Shown here piece by piece: positions 26,000-35,231 of a stretch of DNA of 64,000 bases; position 1 is the stretch's first letter; every line of letters begins with the position of its first letter. The notes beneath the pieces are model-generated. The model did no database searches, was not told the DNA's origin, and was given only the letters and a program-made list of their open reading frames with translations. This stretch comes from Chitinophagaceae bacterium (GTDB taxonomy: Bacteria; Bacteroidota; Bacteroidia; Chitinophagales; Chitinophagaceae), in contig JADJYK010000013.1 of assembly GCA_016719815.1 (NCBI GenBank), forward strand, positions 62,001 through 126,000, in the 5' to 3' direction. Both the position numbers and the translations under genes were made by a program.

Positions 26000-26413
26000 A
26001 TGGAATTTGACCCTCCAGTTAAAGAAAGAAAATCAAAAGAACTTTTTAATATTATTAGCAACGACGAAATGTGGGCAAAAGAAATACAATTACTTGCAGA
26101 AGAAGAGCTATTTCGAAGAAACTTTACTCAAGAGGAGATTAACTACGAAAAGAATAGAAAATTTAATACAATTAAGAAATTAAGAGAAAGACAGTCAAAA
26201 AAAATTGAGAAAAATAAAACGGAAAGTTATACCGCAATCGAAATGATGCTAATTCTTGTTTTTTTTCCTTTTACCTTGTTGCTTCATATGAATCCACTTT
26301 CTGAATTTTGGGAACTTGACGCAGGAAATTATTATAAGAAGATTTGGCAAAGAGCAATCCTGATAATAGTTTCAGTTTTCATTTGGATTCAAATAATAAT
26401 ACGGATTGTTTGA
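26000..26413 (+). CDS. Unknown protein with two transmembrane helices
   Basis: 137 residues, not recognised. The first 80 residues are charged and helical (LAEEELFRRNFTQEEINYEK, KKLRERQSKKIEKNK). Two hydrophobic segments follow (MMLILVFFPFTLLLHM and ILIIVSVFIWIQIIIRIV) separated by a short loop with aromatic residues. The ORF and its flanks are AT-richer than the neighbours, with many AAA/ATT codons, which suggests acquired DNA. It is flanked by about 80 and 200 bases without genes. Confidence 0.5.
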   Translation: MEFDPPVKERKSKELFNIISNDEMWAKEIQLLAEEELFRRNFTQEEINYEKNRKFNTIKKLRERQSKKIEKNKTESYTAIEMMLILVFFPFTLLLHMNPLSEFWELDAGNYYKKIWQRAILIIVSVFIWIQIIIRIV

Positions 26414-26568
26414 CGGCACAATTAAAGAAAAAGCATAGAGGAAAAATGAACTTGTGAGGTCGATATGAGGTATCTCTCTAAGATTTACCAACACAACAAA
26501 GAGCATTTTGGGTAAGGAATGCAAAAAAAAGCAAAATTCTTGCTTTTCCTTCCTTCAACGCATAAAAA

Positions 26569-26592
26569 AATGCCGGCTCATCGCCGGCATTT
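26569..26592 (-). terminator. Terminator of the TlpA-like gene
   Basis: AATGCCGGC and GCCGGCATT form a 9-bp stem with a five-base loop. On the minus strand it is followed by a T tract (26568-26563), directly after the stop codon of the gene at 26610. Confidence 0.75.
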
Positions 26593-26609
26593 CCATTATC
26601 AATATCTTC

Positions 26610-27755
26610 TTACTTAATAAAATCACTCAGTTTGCTGTCCAGTTCCTCGCCACGCAGGTTCTTGGCAATTATCTTCCCGGCAGGGTCAAGCAGCAGGTTC
26701 TGCGGTATGGCTTTAATGCCGTATTGCTTCGCCACATCATTGTCCCAGAATTTCAGGTCGCTTACATGTGTCCAGCTAAGTTTGTCATCGCTTATTGCTT
26801 TCAGCCACTTGGCACCCTGCCCTGGCCTGTCAAGCGATACACCGATGATATGAAAGTTTTTATCCTTGTACTTGTTAAACACTTTTACCACATTCGGGTT
26901 TTCGGCACGGCAGGGGCCGCACCAGCTTGCCCAAAAGTCAATCAGCACATACCTGCCCCTGAAAGTGGAAAGGCTCACCGGCGTTCCCAACGTATCATTC
27001 TGTGTAAAATCCATTGCTGTTTTACCAATGCCTGTTTTTTTTGCTGTTTCAATGCCTTCTTTAAATGCTTCTGCCGAAGGATAATTTTTATTCGCATCCG
27101 AAAGAGAAGCAAACAGCGGCTCCACTTTATCTGCATCAATATCCCATCCGGCATATTGTTTAAGTGCATACAAGGCAACAGGCGAAGAAGGATTAGTACG
27201 CACAAAATCACCATACACTTCATCGTTCATCTCTTTTTCAATCGCTTCTAATTCGGCTTCCAGCTTCAATTGGTTTTCTTTGTCATTGTTTCTGGCATAC
27301 TCCCTGTATTTGGCTGCCAGCGGTTCCATTTTATTATTATACGGTTTCTCCTGCTGCCTCAGCACAGAATAGGCGGTATGTGCAGTTGAGCCTTTTACTT
27401 TCACATTGCTAAAAGAATCAACCGATGAAACTTTTAGTTTACCCGCCTGCAAAAACACCGCCGCAATATCCCTTCCCTGCGCAAGGGAAACAGTTTTGCC
27501 TGCTTCGTCTAATTTGTATTTTACCCGAATTCTTGCCAGCGTTGGCTCTGTCACTTCACCACCAAAGCTGTATTTACTTTTTTTCGGTTGTACACTGTCA
27601 GTTTTCCACTCATCACCATTCCTGTACTGCAGGTAAATCCAGTCGGGCTGATATTTCAGGTTGCGGAAATTGCCTTTCATGCTAAACTTTTGCGGTTTTT
27701 CCTGTCCCATAGCCAGAAGAGGTAAAAAAAATGCCAGCAGATGAAATTGTTTCAT
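26610..27755 (-). CDS. TlpA-family thiol-disulfide oxidoreductase with DUF4369 domain
   Basis: 381 residues with a signal peptide (MKQFHLLAFFLPLLAMGQ). The N-terminal 120 residues resemble DUF4369 (FSMKGNFRNL, RIRVKYKLD), then a helical linker, then a thioredoxin domain with WASWCGPCR (Cys279 and Cys282), FRGRYVLIDFWA and the cis-Pro motif GIKAIPQNLLLDP. It is predicted to act in the periplasm, reducing or shuffling disulfides, in the style of cytochrome c maturation or stress proteins. The partner is unknown. Confidence 0.85.
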   Translation of the reverse strand: MKQFHLLAFFLPLLAMGQEKPQKFSMKGNFRNLKYQPDWIYLQYRNGDEWKTDSVQPKKSKYSFGGEVTEPTLARIRVKYKLDEAGKTVSLAQGRDIAAVFLQAGKLKVSSVDSFSNVKVKGSTAHTAYSVLRQQEKPYNNKMEPLAAKYREYARNNDKENQLKLEAELEAIEKEMNDEVYGDFVRTNPSSPVALYALKQYAGWDIDADKVEPLFASLSDANKNYPSAEAFKEGIETAKKTGIGKTAMDFTQNDTLGTPVSLSTFRGRYVLIDFWASWCGPCRAENPNVVKVFNKYKDKNFHIIGVSLDRPGQGAKWLKAISDDKLSWTHVSDLKFWDNDVAKQYGIKAIPQNLLLDPAGKIIAKNLRGEELDSKLSDFIK

Positions 27756-27995
27756 TAATTCTTTTTTTGTGACTGCAAGAATAAGGAATTTAGCGTTATA
27801 CTGTTACAGTATTATGACAAAGCGAAAAAGGGTCTGTTCAAACGGAAATACCGGCCATACTTCCGGTAAATATGAGGCAGCATTTCCAATTTTATGTATA
27901 CGACAACCTTTTGTATCTTCGCTGATTACATACTTTTTACAGTATGAACCTATTATTAACATATTGCCATGTGCAAAAACTAAAAGAAATAATCA

Positions 27996-29562
27996 ATGGA
28001 TCCGAATATATTATCTGTCATCATTGGCGCAGTGGCCCTTGTTGCGGGCATCATAGCGGGTAAAGGTAATTTTTGCTAAAAATACCCGGAAGCAAATAGA
28101 AGAAGCAGAACACCAGTCGCAGGCCATCATCAAAGAAGCTGAATTAAGAGCCGAAACCATCCGTAAGGAAAAGGAATTGGAAGCGAAGGAAAAGTTTGTG
28201 CAGATGAAATCTGCCCATGACAAAGAGGTGTTTGAAAAAAATAAGAAAATCAACGATTCCGAAAATCGTATCCGCCAAAAAGAACAATCCATTAACCAGA
28301 AAGAAGGTAATCTTGACAAGCAAATAAAAGAAAACGAAGCCATCAAGGAAAACCTCAACCGCCAGATTGAACTGGTGAACATCAAGCGTACCGAACTGGA
28401 AAAACACCAGGAGGAACACATCCGGCGGCTCGAAAAAATTTCCAACCTTTCAGCCGAAGAAGCCAAGGCACAACTGGTGGAAAGCCTGAAACATGAGGCG
28501 CAAACACAAGCACTTTCCCTGCAGCAGGAAATTGTAGAAGACGCCAAGCAAAAGGCCAATAAAGAGGCCCGCAAAATAATTATACAGACTATTCAGCGTA
28601 CTGCCGCCGAACAGGCAATTGAAAATACAATCACCGTTTTCAATCTTGAAAGCGATGAAATCAAAGGCCAGATAATCGGTCGTGAAGGCCGAAACATCCG
28701 TGCCATTGAAGCAGCTACCGGTGTTGACCTGATAGTAGATGACACTCCTGAAGCTATCCTGCTATCCAGTTTCGACCCGCTGCGCCGGGAGATTGCCCGT
28801 CTCAGCTTACAACGGTTGGTAGCCGACGGTCGCATCCACCCAGCCCGTATTGAGGAAGTGGTGGAAAAAACGAAAAAGCAGATTGAAGAACAGGTAATGG
28901 AAATTGGCGAAAGAACAGTAATTGAACTGGGCATTCATGGCCTGCATAAAGAATTAGTAAGAATGGTGGGCCGTATGCGTTTCCGTTCTTCTTACGGCCA
29001 AAACCTGTTGATGCACAGCCGGGAAACTGCCAACCTTTGCGCCACCATGGCCGCAGAACTGGGGCTTAATGCCAAGCTGGCCAAAAGGGCCGGTCTGCTC
29101 CACGATATTGGAAAAGTACCTGATGAAGAAAGCGAACTGAGCCATGCACTGTTAGGCGCCAAGTTGGCTGAAAAATATGGTGAAAACCCTGCCGTGGTAA
29201 ATGCGATTGGAGCCCACCACGATGAAATGGAAATGCAATACGTTATTTCACCCATCATCCAGGCATGCGATGCCATCAGTGGTGCCCGCCCTGGTGCCCG
29301 CAGGGAAATAATGCAGCAATACCTGCAGCGTATCAAAGATCTCGAAAACCTGGCTATGGCCTACCCCGGAGTGGAAAAAGCCTATGCCATACAGGCCGGC
29401 CGGGAGCTTAGGGTAATTCTGGAAGCTGAAAAAGTTACCGACCAGGATGCCGACAGGCTCTCCTTCGAAATAGCCCAGAAAATACAGACCGAAATGACCT
29501 TCCCCGGTCAGATAAAAGTGACCGTTATCAGGGAAAAGAGGGCAGTGAATGTAGCGAGGTAG
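27996..29562 (+). CDS. rny: Ribonuclease Y (one frameshift)
   Basis: About 521 residues. The start is the ATG at 27996, giving a one-helix membrane anchor (MDPNILSVIIGAVALVAGII). One extra A in AAA at 28062-28064 shifts the frame; removal joins AGKVIFAKNTRKQIEE and the long coiled coil (to about residue 200). A KH domain follows (IKGQIIGREGRNIRAIEAAT) and an HD phosphohydrolase domain with AGLLHDIGKVPDE. Membrane-bound endoribonuclease starting mRNA decay. A TATCTTCG box at 27914-27921 is a weak promoter candidate; the rest of 27756-27995 shows no gene. Confidence 0.92.
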
Positions 29563-29569
29563 TTTTTTT

Positions 29570-29615
29570 TAGCAATGAGCTAAGAGTTGCGAGCTGTGAG
29601 CATCTTGGCTTTTAG
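29570..29615. repeat. Word-repeat (GAGCT type), left of the four-helix-bundle gene
   Basis: ATGAGCTAAGAGTTGCGAGCTGTGAGC repeats short GAGCT-like words. Related words flank the same gene on the right (30028-30075) and precede the tRNA gene (41985-42050). Confidence 0.4.
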
Positions 29616-29659
29616 TAGTTTATCTGATTTCTTGGAGTTTTATATTTTCATTTAAAACT

Positions 29660-30013
29660 ATGAGAAATTTTAAACAACTGAAAATCTGGCAAAAAGGGTT
29701 TGAAATAGCTGTAAATACATTCAAATTAGTCGAAGAATTGCCGAAAGAAGAGAAATTTGGCCTGTCGCAGCAATTAACAAGGGCTGCTGTGTCTATTCCC
29801 TCAAATATTGCTGAGGGAAGCAGCCGTAGCAGTGAGAAGGATTACGGCCGATTTATCGAAATATCGTTAGGTTCATCTTTTGAAATGGAAACTCAGTTAT
29901 TGATAGCAGAAGCCGTAAACTATGGTAATTACGAAAAAAGAGCCGACTTGTTGAAATCGTTGGATGAGGAACAGAAGATGTTGATAAGCTTCGGCTCAAA
30001 GCTAAAAAAATAG
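29660..30013 (+). CDS. Four-helix-bundle protein (S23/IVP family)
   Basis: 117 residues: FKQLKIWQKGFEIAVNTFKL, LPKEEKFGLSQQLTRAAVSIPSN, IAEGSSRSSEKDYGRFIEIS and LGSSFEMETQLLIA. This is the family first seen in intervening sequences of 23S rRNA genes and structurally related to the Avd accessory protein of diversity-generating retroelements. Here it is free-standing, with no rRNA or reverse transcriptase nearby. The function is unknown. It is flanked on both sides by word repeats, which is consistent with insertion between rny and rplS. Confidence 0.85.
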   Translation: MRNFKQLKIWQKGFEIAVNTFKLVEELPKEEKFGLSQQLTRAAVSIPSNIAEGSSRSSEKDYGRFIEISLGSSFEMETQLLIAEAVNYGNYEKRADLLKSLDEEQKMLISFGSKLKK

Positions 30014-30027
30014 TACAATTCGTCTAT

Positions 30028-30120
30028 ATTGCTCGTGGCTTATAGCTCATCATAGCTCAAGGCTTCACATTAATAGCTAAACTTTTCACCCCAAAAACTT
30101 ATCAACTTATCAACTTTTCA
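30028..30120. repeat. Word-repeat region right of the four-helix-bundle gene
   Basis: TGGCTTATAGCTCATCATAGCTCAAGG, then TTATCAACTTATCAACTTTTC. Both word types also occur elsewhere in the window. It lies in the leader of rplS. Confidence 0.45.
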
Positions 30121-30122
30121 CT

Positions 30123-30130
30123 TACCTTTG
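30123..30130 (+). promoter_or_regulatory. -7 box upstream of rplS
   Basis: TACCTTTG matches TAnnTTTG and is followed by a 57-base leader to the rplS ATG. The -33 region falls in the word repeat and has no clear TTG. Confidence 0.45.
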
Positions 30131-30187
30131 CACTCCTTTAAAAATCCAACGTAACAAAAGGAACGGCTGGAAACAAAACTTAAAGTT

Positions 30188-30559
30188 ATGGATGCAGTAA
30201 AGTTTGTACACGACCAACTGACAAAAAAGAACAGTTTCCCGGCTTTCAAACCCGGTGATAATGTGACTGTTAATTATAAAATCATTGAAGGAAACAAGGA
30301 ACGTATCCAGTCTTTCAAAGGTGATGTGATTAAAAAGCAGGGAAATGGCGCTACAGCCAGTTTCACTGTTCGTAAAATATCTGACGGAGTGGGTGTCGAA
30401 AGGGTTTTCCCTTACAACTCACCTAACATTGAGTCTGTTGTATTGAACAAAACAGGCCATGTTCGCCGTGCTAAACTCTTCTACCAGCGCAGCCGTTCTG
30501 GTAAGAGCGCAAGGATTCGTGAAAAACGTATGGCTGTGGCTACCGCAACCGGAGCTTAA
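30188..30559 (+). CDS. rplS: Ribosomal protein L19
   Basis: 123 residues. FKPGDNVTVNYKIIEGNKERIQ, FKGDVIKKQGNG, SFTVRKISDGVGVERVFPYNSP and RAKLFYQRSRSGKSARIREK are the L19 signatures. L19 sits at the interface of the 30S and 50S subunits. It has a promoter upstream and a terminator 23 bases downstream, so it is probably a monocistronic unit. Confidence 0.96.
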   Translation: MDAVKFVHDQLTKKNSFPAFKPGDNVTVNYKIIEGNKERIQSFKGDVIKKQGNGATASFTVRKISDGVGVERVFPYNSPNIESVVLNKTGHVRRAKLFYQRSRSGKSARIREKRMAVATATGA

Positions 30560-30581
30560 TAACATTACAATTGCACAATAT

Positions 30582-30621
30582 AAGCCCCGTTACTGAGCTA
30601 AGTCTTGGTACCGGGGTTTTT
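30582..30621 (+). terminator. Terminator of rplS
   Basis: AAGCCCCG and CGGGGTTTTT close a stem with a large imperfect loop, followed by a T run at 30617-30621, directly downstream of the rplS stop. Confidence 0.6.
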
Positions 30622-30703
30622 CATTTGAGCGGATATTTATAAACTAATTATTCGGTATTTTCCTGTACTTAGTATCTTTAACGCCTAATATAATTTATCA
30701 GCT

Positions 30704-30910
30704 ATGGGACAACCTGTTTTACTGGCATTTGGGACCAACGAAATGATTATTATTGTAATCGTTGTTTTACTGATGTTTGGTGGCCGAAAAATACCTGAAT
30801 TGATGCGAGGTCTTGGCAAAGGAGTTCGTGAATTCAACGATGCCAAAAACAATGTGAAGAAAGAATTGGAAGATGGTGTGAATGATGTGAAAAAATCAAC
30901 AAACGATTAA
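30704..30910 (+). CDS. tatA: Sec-independent translocase subunit TatA
   Basis: 68 residues: an N-terminal membrane helix (FGTNEMIIIVIVVLLMFG), the hinge FGGRKIPELMRGLGKG and an amphipathic helix, REFNDAKNNVKKELED. Length and order are typical of TatA/TatE, which form the pore for folded twin-arginine substrates. No tatC is adjacent. TATCTTTA at 30673-30680 is a possible weak -7 box. Confidence 0.9.
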   Translation: MGQPVLLAFGTNEMIIIVIVVLLMFGGRKIPELMRGLGKGVREFNDAKNNVKKELEDGVNDVKKSTND

Positions 30911-30949
30911 TCAGCCCCGGGTTTATTTCTTACGCAAAACACATTCTAC

Positions 30950-32380
30950 TTGTTTCAGTATTCTTCCATTGAGCAATATCATGCCCAATTAAAGGAAGGA
31001 AATGTATCCTGCTTACAGGCGGTGCAACATTACGTGTGGAGCATTGATGCCACCAAACACCTCAATGCCTTTATCGAAGTATATGCTAACGAGGCATTGG
31101 AGAAGGCTGCGTTGCTGGATAAAGAAAGAAAAGCAGGTATACCAATAGGCAAACTGCATGGTGTAATTGTTGGTTTGAAAGATGTGATTTGTTATAAGAA
31201 CCATCGTATTTCTGCCGCTTCAAACATTCTGCAAAACTTCACCTCTATCTATTCTGCAACAGCCGTAGAAAGTTTGCTGGCGCAAGGAGCCATTATTCTC
31301 GGCAATCTGAATTGTGACGAGTTTGCGATGGGCTCTACCAATGAAAACTCAACTTACGGCAAAGTACTGAATGCAGCCGACGAAAGCCGGGTGCCGGGTG
31401 GTTCGTCCGGAGGTTCAGCAGTAGCAGTTCAGGCAGGGCTGTGTATGGTTTCTTTGGGAAGCGATACTGGCGGGTCTGTTCGTCAGCCAGCAGATTTTTG
31501 TGGCATCGTTGGCCTAAAGCCCACTTATGGCCGCATTTCCAGGTACGGACTGATTGCTTACGCCTCCTCTTTCGACCAAATTGGTATATTCGGCAATAAT
31601 ATACCCGATGTGGCCCTGCTACTCGAAGTAATGGCCGGCGCCGATGACTTTGACAGCACCATTTCCCAAAGAGAAGTACCGGCTTATTCTAAATTACTTT
31701 CCCGGGACAAGAAATTCAGATTTGCATATTTCGACGAAGCCTTTAACCATCCCGGCATTGACCCGGAAATTGCATCTGCCATTAAAAAAAAGGCCGAACA
31801 CCTAAAAAAAGAAGGCCATGTGGTGGAAAAAGTAGATTTCGACCTGCTGGATTATGTCGTTCCGTCCTATTACGTTCTTACAACTGCTGAAGCTTCTTCC
31901 AACCTTTCAAGGTACGACGGGGTAAAATTTGGCTACCGGACAGATGCCCCTGTGGCTGATTTAACAGATTTTTATAACCAGACCCGTTCTGCCGGTTTTG
32001 GCAGAGAAGTGAAGCGCCGCATCATGCTTGGTACTTTCGTTCTCAGTGCCGGTTATTACGATGCCTACTTTACCCGTGCCCAAAAAGTAAGAAAACTGCT
32101 AATTGACAAAATTGACCTGATTTTCAGGGATTTTGACTTCATCATCCTGCCTACATCGCCAGTTACGGCCTTCAAAGCAGGCGAAAAAATGGACGACCCA
32201 ATTGCCATGTACCTGGCCGATATTTATACGGTTATGGCCAATTTGGCAGGTATCCCAGCCATTTCAATCCCCCTGTTTATCCACAGTAACGGCATGCCCT
32301 ATGGCCTACAACTCATGGCAAACAAATTTAATGAGGTATCTTTGCTGCAGGTTTCAGACCTGCTGTTAGCGGCTAAATAG
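30950..32380 (+). CDS. gatA: Asp-tRNA(Asn)/Glu-tRNA(Gln) amidotransferase subunit A
   Basis: 476 residues of the amidase-signature family. The catalytic triad is in VIVGLKDVICYKNH (Lys), PGGSSGGSA (cis-Ser) and SDTGGSVRQPA (nucleophile Ser). CDEFAMGSTNENSTYG, FCGIVGLKPTYGRISRYGLIAYASSFDQ (in part) and the C-terminal PTSPVTAF are GatA features. It releases ammonia from glutamine for the GatCAB complex. The start codon is probably TTG at 30950 (reads FQYSSIEQYH); no ATG precedes it in frame. gatC is at 13607. Confidence 0.93.
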   Translation: MFQYSSIEQYHAQLKEGNVSCLQAVQHYVWSIDATKHLNAFIEVYANEALEKAALLDKERKAGIPIGKLHGVIVGLKDVICYKNHRISAASNILQNFTSIYSATAVESLLAQGAIILGNLNCDEFAMGSTNENSTYGKVLNAADESRVPGGSSGGSAVAVQAGLCMVSLGSDTGGSVRQPADFCGIVGLKPTYGRISRYGLIAYASSFDQIGIFGNNIPDVALLLEVMAGADDFDSTISQREVPAYSKLLSRDKKFRFAYFDEAFNHPGIDPEIASAIKKKAEHLKKEGHVVEKVDFDLLDYVVPSYYVLTTAEASSNLSRYDGVKFGYRTDAPVADLTDFYNQTRSAGFGREVKRRIMLGTFVLSAGYYDAYFTRAQKVRKLLIDKIDLIFRDFDFIILPTSPVTAFKAGEKMDDPIAMYLADIYTVMANLAGIPAISIPLFIHSNGMPYGLQLMANKFNEVSLLQVSDLLLAAK

Positions 32381-32407
32381 TCCTAACAGATTATAAATCA
32401 GCAAGAT

Positions 32408-33466
32408 TTGAGAAAAGCAAAGTACATATCTATTTTAGGCGGACTTGGGTTTCTGATCATTCAGGCGGCAAAAGCCACCGAAATTGACCAAAACGCTTCC
32501 GTAAGCTCCATTGTTACATCTGATACCACCGGGAAAACAGATTCTGGCATAACTGATGATAATGATCCCAAAATTTTCAGCAATCTCCTCCACTCAGCCT
32601 ATAGCGGTGATGGTGTCACAGGTGCAAAACTTAACCCGATGGGTGTAAGCTTTGTACAAAACTATATCACTAAAAACAAAAAAGGGTTTTTAGCGATGAA
32701 GGATTGGGCCAAACCGTATTTTGATATGATGGACGACGTGCTTACCCAGCATGGAGTGCCAAAAGAAATGAAATACCTGGCCGTAATTGAGTCAGGACTA
32801 AAATACAACGCCAAATCCTGGTCGGGAGCTTGTGGCCCCTGGGCCTTTATGCCGGCTGCGGCCGTTCAATACGGCCTGAAAATAAACCGGGGCAAGGATG
32901 AAAGACTTGATTATTTCAAAAGCACTCATGCCGCTGCCCGGATGCTCACTGATTTATATGTAAAATATGGCGACTGGCTGTTGGTCCTTGCTGCTTATAA
33001 TGGCGGACCGGGCAATGTTGATAAGGCCATCCGCAGAAGTGGTGGCAGCCGTGATTTCTGGACACTCCAATACCATCTGCCTAATGAGTCAATGAACCAC
33101 GTGAAGAAATTTATCGGCACCCATTACATATTTGAAGGGGAAGGCGGTGTGACTACCGTTACCAAAAAAGAAGCGAAAGATTTACTGGTAGTCAGCCCAA
33201 GCCTGAACGATGAAGAAATGAACAATTCTACTGCGTATAATATTTCTGGCCGGTTCAATTCGGGTGTTATCATGAAATATATTGGGCTGGATAAAAGCAC
33301 ATTTGATAAATTCAATCCTGCTTTTGATCATAAGATCGCATTGGAAGGAAAGTATTTGCTGCGTTTACCCACTCCTAAAATGAACATTTTTGTAATTAAA
33401 CGTTATGAGATTCTGGATGAGAGCATGAAAGTTTTGCTTGAAACAGCAGATGCCGGAACAAAATAA
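32408..33466 (+). CDS. Lytic transglycosylase (MltD-like, GH23/SLT)
   Basis: 352 residues. A signal peptide-like start (RKAKYISILGGLGFLIIQAAKA) is followed by about 90 variable residues and an SLT domain. The catalytic Glu is in YLAVIESGLKYNAKSWSGA; GPWAFMPAAAVQYGL, LDYFKSTHAAARML and VLAAYNGGPGNVDKAI complete it. A C-terminal region carries LLRLPTPKMNIF, without a recognised LysM domain. It cleaves peptidoglycan glycan strands. The start is TTG at 32408, 27 bases after gatA. Confidence 0.85.
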   Translation: MRKAKYISILGGLGFLIIQAAKATEIDQNASVSSIVTSDTTGKTDSGITDDNDPKIFSNLLHSAYSGDGVTGAKLNPMGVSFVQNYITKNKKGFLAMKDWAKPYFDMMDDVLTQHGVPKEMKYLAVIESGLKYNAKSWSGACGPWAFMPAAAVQYGLKINRGKDERLDYFKSTHAAARMLTDLYVKYGDWLLVLAAYNGGPGNVDKAIRRSGGSRDFWTLQYHLPNESMNHVKKFIGTHYIFEGEGGVTTVTKKEAKDLLVVSPSLNDEEMNNSTAYNISGRFNSGVIMKYIGLDKSTFDKFNPAFDHKIALEGKYLLRLPTPKMNIFVIKRYEILDESMKVLLETADAGTK

Positions 33467-33468
33467 TA

Positions 33469-34743
33469 TTAGTATTTGTTATCACTCAGCACCATTTTAA
33501 TGGCCCCGGCTTTGAGCAAACATTCTTCCCATTCTTTTTCTGCTTCGCAGTACCATGTAATACCAGATCCAACAAGGTAAGAAAGGTAACTTGTTGTTTC
33601 GTTATACATAATGCTTCGTATTACTACATTAAAATCAAAATCGCCATCTGGATTTATGTAGCCGACTGCTCCCGAAAAAATTCCCCGCTTTGTTTGCTCA
33701 TATTGTTCTATCAGTTCCATTACTCTTTTTTTAGGCGCCCCTGTCATCGAGCCCATTGGAAAAGTAGCCCTGATTATTTCAGTAAAAGGCACATTATTAT
33801 TCAGTGTTCCGCTCACCGTTGAAATCATCTGGTGTACCTGCGGAAATGAATAAATACCAAACAACTCGTCAACTTTCACAGTTCCCTCTTCGCAAACTTT
33901 CGACAAGTCGTTTCTCACCAAATCTACCACCATCACATTTTCTGAGCGGTCTTTTGAGCTGTTATATAACCATACTTTGCTTTCCTCGTCCTTTTGCCTA
34001 TCTGCAGTTAAACGCCCTGATGTGCCCTTTATTGGCTGTGAAAAAATCGTTTGATTCTGTTTACCCAAAAACCGCTCGGGGCTGGCACATACCAGCCATT
34101 TGTCTTTTAACTTATACAAAGCAGAAAAAGGATTGGGAGAAATGGCACTTAATTTTTTATATAAGGCTACCGGATTGACAACAGCCTGTTCTGAATAAAA
34201 TTCCTGGCAAAAATTAATCTCATAACAGTCACCCCTGAGAATATGCTTCTTCAGGTTATCTATTACGGAAATATACTCTTGTTTACTATATCTGCTTTTT
34301 ACCGGAGTCAGCTCCTGTTTCATTACGACCACTTCCGATGAAATTGACATTATCTCATCATAGCATTTATCTGGGTCGGTTGCTGTTATATGTAAATAGC
34401 CAGGCTTTATTTTTATTACAACCTCCGGTTCAAAAAAAAAGTAGTCAGAAAAACCAATTCCATCATGCCGGCAAGAAGAAAGGTTTTCAATTTCATTTTT
34501 GAGATCGTAGGCAAAATGGCCGAATATCCACCCTTTTTCTTCATTTATAAATGACTGGAGTTGTGGAAGCCTGTTTATTTTGCCGGCTTCAATCCTGCGG
34601 CGCTCACCCGCCGCCAGGAGGCACTCTTCAGAATGTGGCTGTATATGATACCGGTGATTATCCAACAAACAAAAAGTGCTGAACCTGTTAGCCCAGTTCA
34701 GCACCTTATTTTTAATCAGCTCAAATTCGCTGATAGTGTACAT
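33469..34743 (-). CDS. pabB: Aminodeoxychorismate synthase component I
   Basis: 424 residues from the ATG at 34743 (MYTISEFELIKNKVLNW). Chorismate-binding domain motifs are YINFCQEFYS-like CYEINFCQEFY, CASPERFLGK, SQPIKGTSGR, SENVMVVDLVRNDLSKV, FPMGSMTGAPKKRVMELI and RGIFSGAVGYI. Its length and the PIKGT motif fit PabB, which with PabA makes 4-amino-4-deoxychorismate for folate; TrpE is longer. No glutamine amidotransferase gene is next to it. Some members are bifunctional; this one is not fused to PabC. Confidence 0.78.
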   Translation of the reverse strand: MYTISEFELIKNKVLNWANRFSTFCLLDNHRYHIQPHSEECLLAAGERRRIEAGKINRLPQLQSFINEEKGWIFGHFAYDLKNEIENLSSCRHDGIGFSDYFFFEPEVVIKIKPGYLHITATDPDKCYDEIMSISSEVVVMKQELTPVKSRYSKQEYISVIDNLKKHILRGDCYEINFCQEFYSEQAVVNPVALYKKLSAISPNPFSALYKLKDKWLVCASPERFLGKQNQTIFSQPIKGTSGRLTADRQKDEESKVWLYNSSKDRSENVMVVDLVRNDLSKVCEEGTVKVDELFGIYSFPQVHQMISTVSGTLNNNVPFTEIIRATFPMGSMTGAPKKRVMELIEQYEQTKRGIFSGAVGYINPDGDFDFNVVIRSIMYNETTSYLSYLVGSGITWYCEAEKEWEECLLKAGAIKMVLSDNKY

Positions 34744-34802
34744 GTGATTTATAGTAATAACAATGAAAAGTTTAGCGGGTTTTTCACCCATTTACAAATA
34801 CT

Positions 34803-35231
34803 TTAAAAATCGTCATCGTCATCATCAAAATCATCTCCGTCATCAAACATATCCTTAAACTCATCATCTATTTTGAAGTCGTCATCATCATCTGCTCCTT
34901 TTTTACCCCCGGCAGTTGTTTTCTTTCCTTTTGACTTGGGTATATCAAACTCATCAAAATCAGGATCCCACTCTTCTTCCTCCTCAGGTTTCTCCCAATC
35001 ATCAACTTCATCTTCGGTATCATCGTCATCATCGTCTTCGTCTTTTTCCTTACGGGTACTTACCTTTCCACCTTTTTTGGCAGGTTTTACATCTTCATCG
35101 TCTTCAAATTCATCATCATCGTCTTCGCCTTCTTTCTTAGCAGGTTTAGATAATGGCTTCTTTGATGCTGCTTTCATTGCAGCATCGCTCTTTGTAGGAG
35201 TCTTCGTCTCTTTTGTTGGTTTTATTGCCAT
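34803..35231 (-). CDS. Highly acidic low-complexity protein
   Basis: 142 residues with no recognised domain. The N-terminus (MAIKPTKETKTPTKSDAAMK) and several islands are Lys-rich; the rest is Asp/Glu runs (EGEDDDDEFEDDED, DEDDDDDDTEDE, FDDGDDFDDDDDDF). Predicted disordered. Such tails resemble histone- or polymerase-delta-like acidic proteins, but no function can be given. It lies between pabB and purA on the same strand. The antisense Ser-rich frame is a shadow of the GAT/GAC repeats. Confidence 0.65.
   Translation of the reverse strand: MAIKPTKETKTPTKSDAAMKAASKKPLSKPAKKEGEDDDDEFEDDEDVKPAKKGGKVSTRKEKDEDDDDDDTEDEVDDWEKPEEEEEWDPDFDEFDIPKSKGKKTTAGGKKGADDDDDFKIDDEFKDMFDDGDDFDDDDDDF

Noticed and set aside
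25917..26000. 6S RNA gene next to zapA
   Set aside because: 6S RNA is linked to zapA in some proteobacteria, but the short AT-rich gap here shows no large internal-bubble hairpin.
27756..27995. Regulatory RNA upstream of rny
   Set aside because: No conserved riboswitch motif or stable hairpin with a T tract could be seen; only a weak -7 box.
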